NCBI GenBank assembly: GCA_026645935.1
Contig: JAPKMP010000032.1
Coordinates: 1 to 33,350 of the forward strand
Direction: 5' to 3'
Source of the DNA: Candidatus Villigracilaceae bacterium
Lineage (GTDB): Bacteria; Chloroflexota; Anaerolineae; Anaerolineales; Villigracilaceae
DNA length: 33,350 nucleotides
Numbering within the stretch: the stretch's first letter is position 1; each line of letters starts with the position of its first letter. Shown here piece after piece: positions 9,468 to 16,150 of this stretch. Both the position numbers and the translations under genes were made by a program. Under the pieces are notes generated by a model. The model had not been told where the DNA came from and searched no databases. It was given only the letters and a program-made list of their open reading frames with translations.

Positions 9468-9556
9468 TCCTGCCGGATGCATGAATCAAGGCGGGTCATC
9501 AAACGGAAGGACGCCTCACGAACCAAGGCCTGGATGTTTGCCGATCGACTCATCAT

Positions 9557-9599
9557 GCACCGCCTATCCACCCGCCCGGCTTGATTGGGCGGTGCTTTT
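9557..9599 (+). terminator. Attenuator-like hairpin in the RRM leader
   Basis: GCACCGCC (9557-9564) pairs perfectly with GGCGGTGC (9588-9595) and is followed by TTTT. An internal CCGCCC can instead pair with GGGCGG around 9587-9592, so two mutually exclusive stems exist. It sits 50 bases ahead of the start codon, inside the transcribed leader, so it is better read as an attenuator than as the terminator of the previous gene, which ended 150 bases earlier. Confidence 0.55.
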
Positions 9600-9649
9600 G
9601 TGCAGTGACGCAATCCTTCCGGCAGCGCCGCGCACCCAGGAGATACGCA

Positions 9650-9994
9650 ATGGAATACAAACTTTACGTCGGGAACCTGGCTTACTCGGTCACCGAAGCC
9701 GACCTTCAGACGCTGTTCGCTCAGGCAGGGGCGGTCAAATCGGTGGCACTGATCAAGGACAAGTTCACGGGTCAATCCAAGGGCTTTGCCTTCGTCGAGA
9801 TGGAAAACCAACAGGGCATGGATACCGCCATCAACATGTTCAACGGCAAGGACTTCCAGGATCGCGCCCTGACCGTCAGCATCGCCCGCCCGCGAGAGGA
9901 ACGCCCGAGGTTCGGCGGCGGGTACGATAGCCGCGGCGGCGGAAAAGACCGCAAGCGAAAACCCCGGGGCGGAGACAATAAACAACGTTGGTAA
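9650..9994 (+). CDS. RRM-domain RNA-binding protein (Rbp-like)
   Basis: A single RNA recognition motif of the small bacterial glycine-rich type, known from cyanobacteria where such proteins respond to cold. RNP2 is LYVGNL at residues 5-10 and RNP1 is KGFAFVEM at 44-51. Residues ~85-114 form an Arg/Gly-rich, strongly basic tail. The 114-residue size is typical. The ATG at 9650 is chosen because AGGAGA lies six bases upstream and the family normally begins MxxKLYVGNL. The reading frame open from 9581 is leader sequence. A strong terminator follows, so the gene is monocistronic and probably controlled through its leader. Confidence 0.95.
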   Translation: MEYKLYVGNLAYSVTEADLQTLFAQAGAVKSVALIKDKFTGQSKGFAFVEMENQQGMDTAINMFNGKDFQDRALTVSIARPREERPRFGGGYDSRGGGKDRKRKPRGGDNKQRW

Positions 9995-10003
9995 TCAGAA
10001 TTG

Positions 10004-10028
10004 AATCCCCCGCATTGGGGGATTTTTC
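10004..10028 (+). terminator. Rho-independent terminator after the RRM gene
   Basis: AATCCCCC and GGGGGATT form an eight-pair stem with a five-base loop, followed by a T run (about 10023-10027), ten bases after the RRM stop. Confidence 0.88.
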
Positions 10029-10126
10029 ATTCTGATGCCATGGAAGTACAAAAAAGCAAAGAAGTGTTTTCGTCATGTGGGATGTGAATTAAGAGGGAAG
10101 TCACTTCAAAAAACCGCCGCTATACT

Positions 10127-10155
10127 TTGACGGAGGTCAATTCCCCTGCTATACT
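10127..10155 (+). promoter_or_regulatory. Sigma70-type promoter of the aldehyde dehydrogenase gene
   Basis: TTGACG (10127-10132) and TATACT (10150-10155) are separated by exactly 17 bases. Transcription would begin near 10162, leaving an ~85-base untranslated leader before the ATG at 10246. A second TATACT at 10121-10126 has no matching -35. Confidence 0.7.
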
Positions 10156-10245
10156 CCGATTAAGGTGTCAGACCGCATTTTGAAGGCTGGCAGCAGAAAC
10201 GAAAAAAAATCCACACACTGGAAACCAAATTCAAGGAGAATTCCT

Positions 10246-11919
10246 ATGGCTTTCAAACTCACGTACGCCACCATGTTCAACCCGCCTGAGACCCTGCACA
10301 AAGGCTTCGACAAAGCCGTCGCCCACCTCAAGGCGAACCTCGGCAGGGAATACGGGATGATCATCGATGGCAAGGATGTATTTGCCGACGAAAAACTGGA
10401 CGACTTCTCCCCCGTCAACACCGAATGGAAACTGGCGGTGATGCAAAAGGGCAACGCCTCTCACGCCAAAATGGCGATCGACGCGGCGCGGCGCGCCTTC
10501 CCCAAATGGAGTCGCACCCCCTGGCAGACCCGCGTCAAACTGGTGCGCAAGGCTTCGGCGCTGATCGAGAAGCGCATTTTCGAACTCGGCGCGGCAATGG
10601 CATTGGAGGTCGGCAAGAACCGCATGGAATCGCTCGGCGACGTGCAGGAGACTGCCGACCTTATGTATTATTCGGCTTTGATGATAGAGCAGAACAACGG
10701 CTTCATCAAACCGATGGGCAAGGACCCGCTTGTCGGCTTTGACTCGACGAATGTTTCCGTTCTCCGCCCTTACGGCGTCTGGCTGATCGTCTCCCCGTTC
10801 AACTTCCCCTTCGCACTCACGGGCGGTCCGACAGGCGCGGCGCTCGTTGCGGGGAACACCGTCGTCATCAAACCTGCCACCGATACCGCATGGATCGTGC
10901 GCTTGTATGCCGAATGCCTGCGCGATGCGGGATTCCCGAACGGTGTGGTGAACTTTGTGACCGGACCCGGCTCGTCCCTTGGCCAGGCTTTGGTCGAAAA
11001 TCCCGAAATTGATGGTGTGACTTTTACCGGGTCCTTCGATGTCGGCATGAAAATGTACCGCGATTTCGCGAACCGCAACTACGTCCGCCCGATCGTGCTC
11101 GAGCTCGGTGGGAAGAATCCCGCCATCGTGTCGCGCAATGCCAATTTGGAGGATGCAGCCACCGGCATCGTCCGATCCGCGTTCGGCCTGCAGGGACAGA
11201 AATGCTCCGCCGCCTCCCGCATCATCGTGGAAGAGCCCGTCTACGATGAACTCGTCGCCAAACTCAAAGCCAAGGTCGACGCCTTCGTCATCGGCGACCC
11301 GACCGAACGCAGTACCTACATCGGTCCCGTCGTCAACAAAAGCTCCTATAACGACTTCAAGAATTTCTGCGAAGAGATTCACGGCGCTGGAGGAAAGTTC
11401 CTCACCGGCGGCAAGGTCAAGACCGGCGGCATGTACGACAAAGGCTACTTCTGCGAACCGACCCTCGTCACCGACCTGCCTTTCGACCATCGTTTGTGGC
11501 AGTACGAGATGTTCCTGCCCATCAGCACAATCGGCAAGGTCAGCAATCTCGACGAAGCCATGAAGATCGCCAATAACGTCAACTACGGGCTCACTGCAGG
11601 ATTCTACGGCTCGCTTAAGGAAACCGCCTGGTTCTTCGACAACATCGAAGCGGGCGTCACCTACGCCAATCGCCCGCAAGGCGCGACTACTGGCGCATGG
11701 CCCGGCTTCCAACCATTCGGCGGCTGGAAAGGCTCCGGCGCCAGCGGCAAGAACGGCGGCGGTTACTACTACGTCCAGCTTTACATGCATGAACAGATTC
11801 GAACATTGGTCAAACCCGCCAAGCCTGCACCGGCAAAGAAGGCTGTGAAGAAGGTGATTAAGAAAAAGGTTGCCACAAAGTCCCTGAAAGGGAAGAAAGC
11901 GGCGAAGAAAAAGAAGTAA
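10246..11919 (+). CDS. Aldehyde dehydrogenase (PruA/RocA-like) with Lys-rich tail
   Basis: NAD(P)+-dependent aldehyde dehydrogenase of 557 residues. Catalytic features are Asn186 in SPFNFP, Glu286 in LELGGK and Cys320 in GQKCSA. The overall pattern resembles delta-1-pyrroline-5-carboxylate (glutamate semialdehyde) dehydrogenases, but no proline dehydrogenase gene is nearby, so the substrate is uncertain. The ATG at 10246 has AAGGAGA at the right spacing, while the frame open from 10165 starts at the transcription start and is rejected. The last ~35 residues (after LVKPAKPAPAKKA) are almost only Lys, Ala, Val and Pro, like histone H1 tails. Such a tail is not part of the enzyme fold. Confidence 0.93.
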   Translation: MAFKLTYATMFNPPETLHKGFDKAVAHLKANLGREYGMIIDGKDVFADEKLDDFSPVNTEWKLAVMQKGNASHAKMAIDAARRAFPKWSRTPWQTRVKLVRKASALIEKRIFELGAAMALEVGKNRMESLGDVQETADLMYYSALMIEQNNGFIKPMGKDPLVGFDSTNVSVLRPYGVWLIVSPFNFPFALTGGPTGAALVAGNTVVIKPATDTAWIVRLYAECLRDAGFPNGVVNFVTGPGSSLGQALVENPEIDGVTFTGSFDVGMKMYRDFANRNYVRPIVLELGGKNPAIVSRNANLEDAATGIVRSAFGLQGQKCSAASRIIVEEPVYDELVAKLKAKVDAFVIGDPTERSTYIGPVVNKSSYNDFKNFCEEIHGAGGKFLTGGKVKTGGMYDKGYFCEPTLVTDLPFDHRLWQYEMFLPISTIGKVSNLDEAMKIANNVNYGLTAGFYGSLKETAWFFDNIEAGVTYANRPQGATTGAWPGFQPFGGWKGSGASGKNGGGYYYVQLYMHEQIRTLVKPAKPAPAKKAVKKVIKKKVATKSLKGKKAAKKKK

Positions 11920-11940
11920 TGAGTAACGAGTGACTAGAGA

Positions 11941-11971
11941 GCCTCCCGGAGTTTGTTCGGGAGGCTTTTTT
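11941..11971 (+). terminator. Rho-independent terminator after the aldehyde dehydrogenase gene
   Basis: GCCTCCCG (11941-11948) pairs perfectly with CGGGAGGC (11958-11965), with a nine-base loop and a run of six T. Confidence 0.92.
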
Positions 11972-12030
11972 GATACAAAACCGGGGAAGTGGAATAAAAT
12001 AAGCTCATCACCTAAAATCAAGGAAACCAG

Positions 12031-12369
12031 ATGATCCATACTTTACGCGAAAAAGCTTCTCTTGCCCAAGTAAGAGAGATGCTCCAGGAACACAAAACCA
12101 TGATCAAGATCGTGGTGGATATACGCCAACGTATTCTTTCGGGAGGCGGCGAGATGCACGCGGATTGCGAATCAGTTTTGCTTGAGAATGGGAGTGAACA
12201 AGATGACCTTTGGGGTGCGAACTGGTACCCATCTGAGCAACGCATCGAATTTGAATCGCTGATCAACATCCGCCCCCGCCTGGGAAATCGGAGTATCATT
12301 TTGCAGGATGAAAATCTCCGCAAACAGGTCGAAGATGTGACCCGTGCCATCCTTGGAGGTGTGCAATGA
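12031..12369 (+). CDS. DUF5674 family protein
   Basis: A 112-residue protein that I recognise by pattern as DUF5674: the MHADCESVLLENGS segment (about 42-55), then DLWGANWYP and a FESLINIRPRLGNRS block. Function is not known. The conserved Asp, Cys, Trp and Arg positions suggest a small folded domain with a binding or catalytic site. It has an AAGGAAA ribosome-binding site. Its stop overlaps the next start (ATGA), so the two are translated as a pair. Confidence 0.8.
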   Translation: MIHTLREKASLAQVREMLQEHKTMIKIVVDIRQRILSGGGEMHADCESVLLENGSEQDDLWGANWYPSEQRIEFESLINIRPRLGNRSIILQDENLRKQVEDVTRAILGGVQ

Positions 12370-12710
12370 CGGATAAAGAAAAGAAGAGACAACGCTTCCT
12401 GCGCGACCCGCTCGAAAAACGGCTCGGCGGACTCGCCGCCACTCTCGCGCGGATTTCGTCCAGCGCGCGAAATTCGGAGTCGCCGGTTGTTGTGGAAAAT
12501 CTATTGGATGAAGCCAAGCATTACATCGAGTGGACCGCCGCCGATGCCGAGATCGAAACTGCTGCAGAGTTAGTGCAAATGCAAAGACTGATCACCCTTT
12601 GGGAAAAGTCGTGGAAAAATGCTTTTCAAGATACAACTCAGCGAATTGTGCTTTCCACACAGGCAAAGGAATGGTCTGATAAAACATTAGAGAGTTCAGG
12701 GTTGGTATAA
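12366..12710 (+). CDS. Small helical protein overlapping the DUF5674 gene
   Basis: A 114-residue, mostly helical, charged protein that begins MTDKEKKRQRF. I recognise no family. It overlaps the preceding gene by four bases, implying translational coupling. The N-terminal region (RFLRDPLEKRLGGLAATLAR) is basic and the middle (about 45-75) is acidic. The C-terminus runs directly into a degenerate gene remnant, so the last residues may not be ancestral. A two-gene module with DUF5674 is the most that can be said. Confidence 0.65.
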   Translation: MTDKEKKRQRFLRDPLEKRLGGLAATLARISSSARNSESPVVVENLLDEAKHYIEWTAADAEIETAAELVQMQRLITLWEKSWKNAFQDTTQRIVLSTQAKEWSDKTLESSGLV

Positions 12711-12856
12711 ACCTCCTCCCGTGGAGACTCGTCCCCTTCCTCGACCACTGCGTTGACCTGATCTTCCTGCGCCGCGTCGGTGGCGGATGCATCTTTATCC
12801 ACCGCCTGTTGATGGAACACTTCGCTGAAATGTACGTGGAAACAAAAAAGACCTGA
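12711..12856 (+). pseudogene. Remnant 1: C-terminal end of a STAND/NACHT-type protein
   Basis: The frame ending at the TGA 12854-12856 reads LPWRLVPFLDHCVDLIFL, then RRVGGGCIFIHRLLMEHFAEMY. This matches the closing segment (PW..xRFLDY...LRRVGGGYIFIHRxLLEYFA) I remember from large NACHT/STAND signalling ATPases, which is a recollection of family pattern. Nothing of the ATPase lies upstream, because the frame abuts the end of the 114-aa gene. It is a decayed gene end. Confidence 0.6.
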
Positions 12857-12944
12857 CAGGTTTCCACAGAGCCTCGATAAACCAACATGACTTTGATTCA
12901 CAGAACCCGAATCGACTCGATACTCGATAAAACTTGTCAGGTCT
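12849..12944. repeat. 15-bp inverted repeat between the two gene-end copies
   Basis: AGACCTGACAGGTTT (12849-12863) and AAACTTGTCAGGTCT (12930-12944) are inverted copies matching at 14 of 15 positions, 66 bases apart. Each touches one of the two duplicated gene ends. The motif belongs to the same style of short palindrome as AAAACCTCCGAGGTCTG at 26281-26297. Confidence 0.7.
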
Positions 12945-13042
12945 ACCTCATCTTCCTGCGCCGCGTCGGTGGCGGATACATCTTCGTCCACCGTCCGTTA
13001 ATGGAACACTTCGCCGAAATGTACGTGGAAACGACAAAATGA
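12945..13042 (+). pseudogene. Remnant 2: second copy of the same gene end
   Basis: Bases 12947-13042 repeat bases 12758-12856 with few changes and encode IFLRRVGGGYIFVHRPLMEH then FAEMYVETTK and a stop. Most differences are synonymous or conservative (Cys to Tyr, Ile to Val), so the two copies diverged while still read as protein, or come from two paralogous genes. No start codon or upstream domain remains. Confidence 0.6.
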
Positions 13043-13100
13043 AATTTGCAAACAACCATCCACGAATAAAAACCTTCACGAATTCCCAAAGACTCGCCCA

Positions 13101-13253
13101 TCGGATCGTTTATTCGTGGACGGAATATCCACCCTGCGCGAACTCCACGCCCTGCTCAAAGCCAAAGACCCTGGCTTCGGCGGTCTCATCCGCGTGATGA
13201 ACAAACGCCAGGAATTCCTTTGGGTCCACGAGAAGTTTGCGAGCGAGTATTAG
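13101..13253 (+). pseudogene. Remnant 3: orphan C-terminal coding end, family not recognised
   Basis: A frame of 50 codons reading SDRLFVDGISTLRELHALLK, then AKDPGFGGLIRVMNKRQEFL and WVHEKFASEY, ends at the TAG 13251-13253. It has normal coding composition but no start. The ending looks like the C-terminus of a real protein that lost its front. It stops seven bases before the stop of the convergent DedA gene. Confidence 0.45.
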
Positions 13254-13259
13254 GATGTT

Positions 13260-13679
13260 CTAAAGAATCGTCAACTTGAATCCCAGAATATAACTGACCC
13301 CCACCAAAAGCGTATTCCACACATACGCCCCGCCGAAGGATGCGCCGAAGAACAGGGCGAAGTTCTTGCGCGTGATTCCCGCGGGCACGCTGACCATGGT
13401 CCGCACACCGGGTAGGATGCGCCCGAATATGACCAGTATTACGCCCCACCGCTTGAATACATTCTCGGTCCAATCGATGTGACGGGTGTTCATACGGAAT
13501 CGGCTCGCCACCCGTCCCGCCAGTGGACGTCCGCCCAGGCGAGCCGCCCAGTACATCAAGATTTCACTCAAGACCGAGATCACGGCGGGGATCAATCCGC
13601 TGACCAATACGAACAATACCGGCTGCCCTTCAACGAACGCGCGGGCGATGTAATACAAACTTTCCAACTGACCGAACAA
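13260..13679 (-). CDS. Short DedA/VTT-family membrane protein
   Basis: A 139-residue membrane protein with the C-terminal half of the VTT (SNARE-associated) domain: GRILPGVRTMVSVPAGI followed by a FFGASFGGAYVWN helix, as in DedA proteins, which are linked to lipid flipping. Typical DedA proteins have ~200 residues, so the first helix and the usual N-terminal acidic motif are missing. The start is a TTG at 13679 with GAGGAAG seven bases upstream. This well-placed site suggests the short form may be genuinely translated rather than being a random truncation. It neighbours three gene remnants on its 3' side. Confidence 0.75.
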   Translation of the reverse strand: MFGQLESLYYIARAFVEGQPVLFVLVSGLIPAVISVLSEILMYWAARLGGRPLAGRVASRFRMNTRHIDWTENVFKRWGVILVIFGRILPGVRTMVSVPAGITRKNFALFFGASFGGAYVWNTLLVGVSYILGFKLTIL

Positions 13680-13765
13680 TGCTTCCTCTACGACTCAAGA
13701 ATTGAGCGCGTATTCTAATGGGATGAGAGGAAGTAACCCCGCCGATTCGAATGAAGCAATCGCGA

Positions 13766-14137
13766 TCAATTCGATTTGCGAGCGGAAAAATAATACCGAT
13801 GGATGATCAACGCGATCATCGCCCCTAAGTTATCGAAAACGAATACATCGATCAAAGATGCCCTGCGACCCGGCACAAAGGATTGATGGAATTCATCCGT
13901 GGCGGAGTAGAGGATGGCAAAAAACCAGGCGAGGAAGTAATTCCGCTTCGGTAGTGCGCGCAGGTAGGACAGAGCAAGCAATCCATACCCAAAAGCATGA
14001 GCGCTTTTCTTGAAGAAATAATCCCAGCCGCCGAAGTTCGGCAGTTCATCGGATGAGCGCGAAGAAACCGCGAAGATGACGATCATCAATACCAGGGCGG
14101 GAAGCCAGCGCGGTACAATATCAAGGATTTTGTTCAT
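13766..14137 (-). CDS. VanZ-like membrane protein
   Basis: A 123-residue protein with about four membrane helices and the VanZ-family features: an SSRSSDELP segment near residue 28, KKSAHAFGYGLLAL, and ATDEFHQSFVPGRRASLIDV. Its length is normal for stand-alone VanZ-like proteins. VanZ itself gives low-level teicoplanin resistance, but the role of most family members is unknown. The ATG has AAAGGAG six bases upstream. Its start codon is only 11 bases from the divergent pabBC start. Confidence 0.88.
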   Translation of the reverse strand: MNKILDIVPRWLPALVLMIVIFAVSSRSSDELPNFGGWDYFFKKSAHAFGYGLLALSYLRALPKRNYFLAWFFAILYSATDEFHQSFVPGRRASLIDVFVFDNLGAMIALIIHRYYFSARKSN

Positions 14138-14148
14138 CAGAGGCTCCT

Positions 14149-15870
14149 TTGATCGGCGATGTGATTCTCAAACAGAATGACGCGTGGTTAAAATTTTCCC
14201 GTCCGCGCCAGGTGATTGTAACCGGTAAGTTGGAGGACGTCCGCAAGGGATTGAGGGAGGTGGAGAGGCTGGTCGACGAAAAAGGCTGGACTGCCGCAGG
14301 CTTCGTCAGTTATGATTCCGCGCCCGCTTTCGATCCCGCCCTGAAGGTAATCCCCTCGCAGGGTTTTCCGCTTTTGTGGTTTGGATTGTATGACGAATTA
14401 CAGGAGCTTCAGACTTCCGAAGTCTTGAAAAACTTCGGAAGTCTCTCTCCAACCACCTGGCATCCCGATACCGGAAAGGAAGCCTACAATACTGCCATCC
14501 AGAACATCAAGGGACACATTGCAGAAGGCAGAACCTACCAGGTCAATTACACCATGCGGCTCAGCGCCGAATACCATGACGATCCCCTTCACCTCTTCGC
14601 TCACCTCGCCCATGCTCAAAATAAATATGCAGCTTATTTGGATATTGGAGACTGGGCGATTTGTTCCGCATCGCATGAGCTATTCTTCGATTTGGATGGG
14701 GAGGACATAACCGGGCGTCCCATGAAGGGAACTGCGGTTCGGGGACGAACCAATGAGGAAGATAAAAATATCTCGAATTGGCTACGCGCATCTATCAAGA
14801 ATCGCGCCGAAAACGTGATGATCGTCGATATGATCCGCAATGATATCGGGCGGATCGCAAAGATAGGCAGTGTGCATGTTCCAGAGTTATTCACCATTGA
14901 GAAATATCCCACCCTATTCCAAATGACGTCGACAGTAAAGGCAAAGATCCACGCCTCGGTGACGGAAATATTCTCCGCACTCTTTCCCTGCGCCTCCATC
15001 ACCGGAGCGCCAAAGGTCAGCACAATGGAAATCATCGCCGACTTGGAGACAAGTTCTCGAAAGATCTATTGCGGCAGCATCGGTTATATCGCCCCAAACC
15101 GCAAAGCGCGATTCAATGTCGCGATCCGCACGGCGCTGGTCGATAAGCAAGAGAGCAAAGCCGAGTACGGGGTCGGCGGCGGTATTGTTTGGGACTCCAC
15201 GCCTGCCGATGAGTATGACGAAGCCCTGCTCAAAGCCCGCGTACTCACCAACCCACCGCAAAAGGAATTTTGCCTTTTTGAAACAATGCTTTGGACGCCG
15301 GAAGATGGATATTATCTCCTTGATCGTCATATCGCGCGGATATTGGACTCTGCGGAATATTTCAGTTTCGCCGCAGAGGATCCAGGGAATAAAATCAGGC
15401 AGTTTCTGATCGGATTAAGCTCTGGATTGGATGCGCCCCAACGGGTAAAAGTCTTTTTGAACTCGAAAGGAGAAGTCTCTGGCGAAGCCAGCGATTTCCA
15501 ACCGAGCGACAAAATATTCAAAGTTTGCTTGGCGGAGGGACCCGTCAACTCAAACGACCGGTTCTTATTCCACAAAACCACCAATCGGGAACCTTATGAT
15601 CGAGCGGCGGTCGCAGGATTTGACGATGTCCTGCTTTTCAACGAAAAAGGCGAGCTGACGGAATTTACCATTGGCAATCTGGTCGTGCAGATGGCTGGAA
15701 ACCTTTTCACTCCACCCGTTGAATGCGGGCTACTGGGGGGCACGTTTCGGGCGGAACTGATCGCTCGCGGCGAGGTGAAGGAACGGGTGCTCAAGGTCCA
15801 AGACCTGGCCGAGTGCGAAGCGGTTTTCCTCGTCAATTCTTTGAGAAAATGGGTGCGGGTTTTGTTATAA
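14149..15870 (+). CDS. pabBC: Bifunctional aminodeoxychorismate synthase component I / lyase
   Basis: A 573-residue fusion in folate (p-aminobenzoate) synthesis. Residues ~100-370 are the chorismate-binding domain (MKGTAVRGR, PCASITGAPKV, YCGSIGY, VGGGIVWDS). Residues ~380-573 are a class IV aminotransferase fold like PabC, with the PLP Lys in HKTTNREPY and the ELTEFTIGN segment. It makes aminodeoxychorismate with a glutaminase partner (PabA, not in the window) and splits it to p-aminobenzoate. The start is a TTG at 14149 with AGAGG upstream. A GTG at 14161 is an alternative. Residues ~88-99 are encoded by a perfect 13-bp inverted repeat that looks inserted. Confidence 0.93.
   Translation: MIGDVILKQNDAWLKFSRPRQVIVTGKLEDVRKGLREVERLVDEKGWTAAGFVSYDSAPAFDPALKVIPSQGFPLLWFGLYDELQELQTSEVLKNFGSLSPTTWHPDTGKEAYNTAIQNIKGHIAEGRTYQVNYTMRLSAEYHDDPLHLFAHLAHAQNKYAAYLDIGDWAICSASHELFFDLDGEDITGRPMKGTAVRGRTNEEDKNISNWLRASIKNRAENVMIVDMIRNDIGRIAKIGSVHVPELFTIEKYPTLFQMTSTVKAKIHASVTEIFSALFPCASITGAPKVSTMEIIADLETSSRKIYCGSIGYIAPNRKARFNVAIRTALVDKQESKAEYGVGGGIVWDSTPADEYDEALLKARVLTNPPQKEFCLFETMLWTPEDGYYLLDRHIARILDSAEYFSFAAEDPGNKIRQFLIGLSSGLDAPQRVKVFLNSKGEVSGEASDFQPSDKIFKVCLAEGPVNSNDRFLFHKTTNREPYDRAAVAGFDDVLLFNEKGELTEFTIGNLVVQMAGNLFTPPVECGLLGGTFRAELIARGEVKERVLKVQDLAECEAVFLVNSLRKWVRVLL
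14411..14444. repeat. Perfect 13-bp inverted repeat inside pabBC
   Basis: AGACTTCCGAAGT (14411-14423) and ACTTCGGAAGTCT (14432-14444) are exact inverted copies with an eight-base loop. They are translated as part of LQTSEVLKNFGSL, in the variable region before the chorismate-binding core. Confidence 0.8.
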
Positions 15871-15871
15871 T
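15863..15871 (+). promoter_or_regulatory. Extended -10 promoter before the phosphodiesterase cluster
   Basis: TGTTATAAT (TG, one base, TATAAT) overlaps the stop codon of pabBC. TTGAGA at 15841-15846 is at a long 19-base spacing, so the extended -10 probably carries the activity. The start would be near 15878, 27 bases before the 60-aa gene. Confidence 0.5.
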
Positions 15872-15904
15872 CCAAGCCGAGCAAGATAAAGAAAAGAGGA
15901 ATAT

Positions 15905-16087
15905 ATGTATATCGACCCAAGTTCAGGCGGAATGCTGGCACAAATTCTCGCGGTTGCGTTCGGCGTGGTCTCCGGCGCGGTGCTGATGTTCTCCGGCAAG
16001 ATCAAAATGACCATCGCCAAATGGCGCCGGTCCATGCGCAAGGAAGAAAACGAGACAGGCGCGGATAACACTTCAGAACAAAAATAA
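15905..16087 (+). CDS. Small single-TM protein, 60 aa
   Basis: It begins MYIDPSSGGMLAQILAVAF, followed by a membrane helix (about residues 9-32) and a charged tail (WRRSMRKEENE...). I recall similar MYIDPSSGG-type small proteins next to phosphodiesterase or sulfatase-like envelope genes, so it is probably real. AGAGGA lies six bases before the ATG. Its function is unknown. It could be an accessory subunit of the envelope cluster downstream. Confidence 0.75.
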   Translation: MYIDPSSGGMLAQILAVAFGVVSGAVLMFSGKIKMTIAKWRRSMRKEENETGADNTSEQK

Positions 16088-16100
16088 CTCCTGCAAAACA

Positions 16101-16139
16101 AAGGAGGCGGTCATCTATGCAGCCGACAGTCGCCTCCTT
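16101..16139 (+). promoter_or_regulatory. Hairpin masking the Shine-Dalgarno of a leader ORF
   Basis: AAGGAGGCG (16101-16109) pairs perfectly over nine bases with CGCCTCCTT (16131-16139). The left arm is a full Shine-Dalgarno placed nine bases before an ATG at 16117. There is no T run, so it is not a usual terminator. Confidence 0.6.
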
Positions 16140-16146
16140 ATTATAA
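16117..16146 (+). CDS. Leader peptide candidate MQPTVASLL
   Basis: Nine codons with a perfect AAGGAGG at good spacing end with a TAA four bases before the phosphodiesterase ATG. The phosphodiesterase has no Shine-Dalgarno of its own (its upstream bases are CTCCTT, the complement). The arrangement fits termination and restart coupling. The existence of the peptide is an inference from the signals. Confidence 0.5.
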   Translation: MQPTVASLL

Positions 16147-16150
16147 AATC

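Noticed and set aside
9431-9985. A long frame opposite the RRM gene (184 aa)
   Set aside because: It is a shadow of the RRM codons, with no family pattern, and it runs through the leader hairpin and promoter.
10165-10245. N-terminal extension of the aldehyde dehydrogenase
   Set aside because: It begins three bases after the predicted transcription start, lacks a ribosome-binding site, and the ATG at 10246 has AAGGAGA.
10231-12039. A 602-aa frame opposite the aldehyde dehydrogenase
   Set aside because: It mirrors a strongly coding GC-rich gene, crosses its terminator and shows no domain.
16101-16142. A normal Rho-independent terminator before the phosphodiesterase
   Set aside because: There is no T run, and the left arm is a full Shine-Dalgarno for a short ORF, so a translation role fits better.
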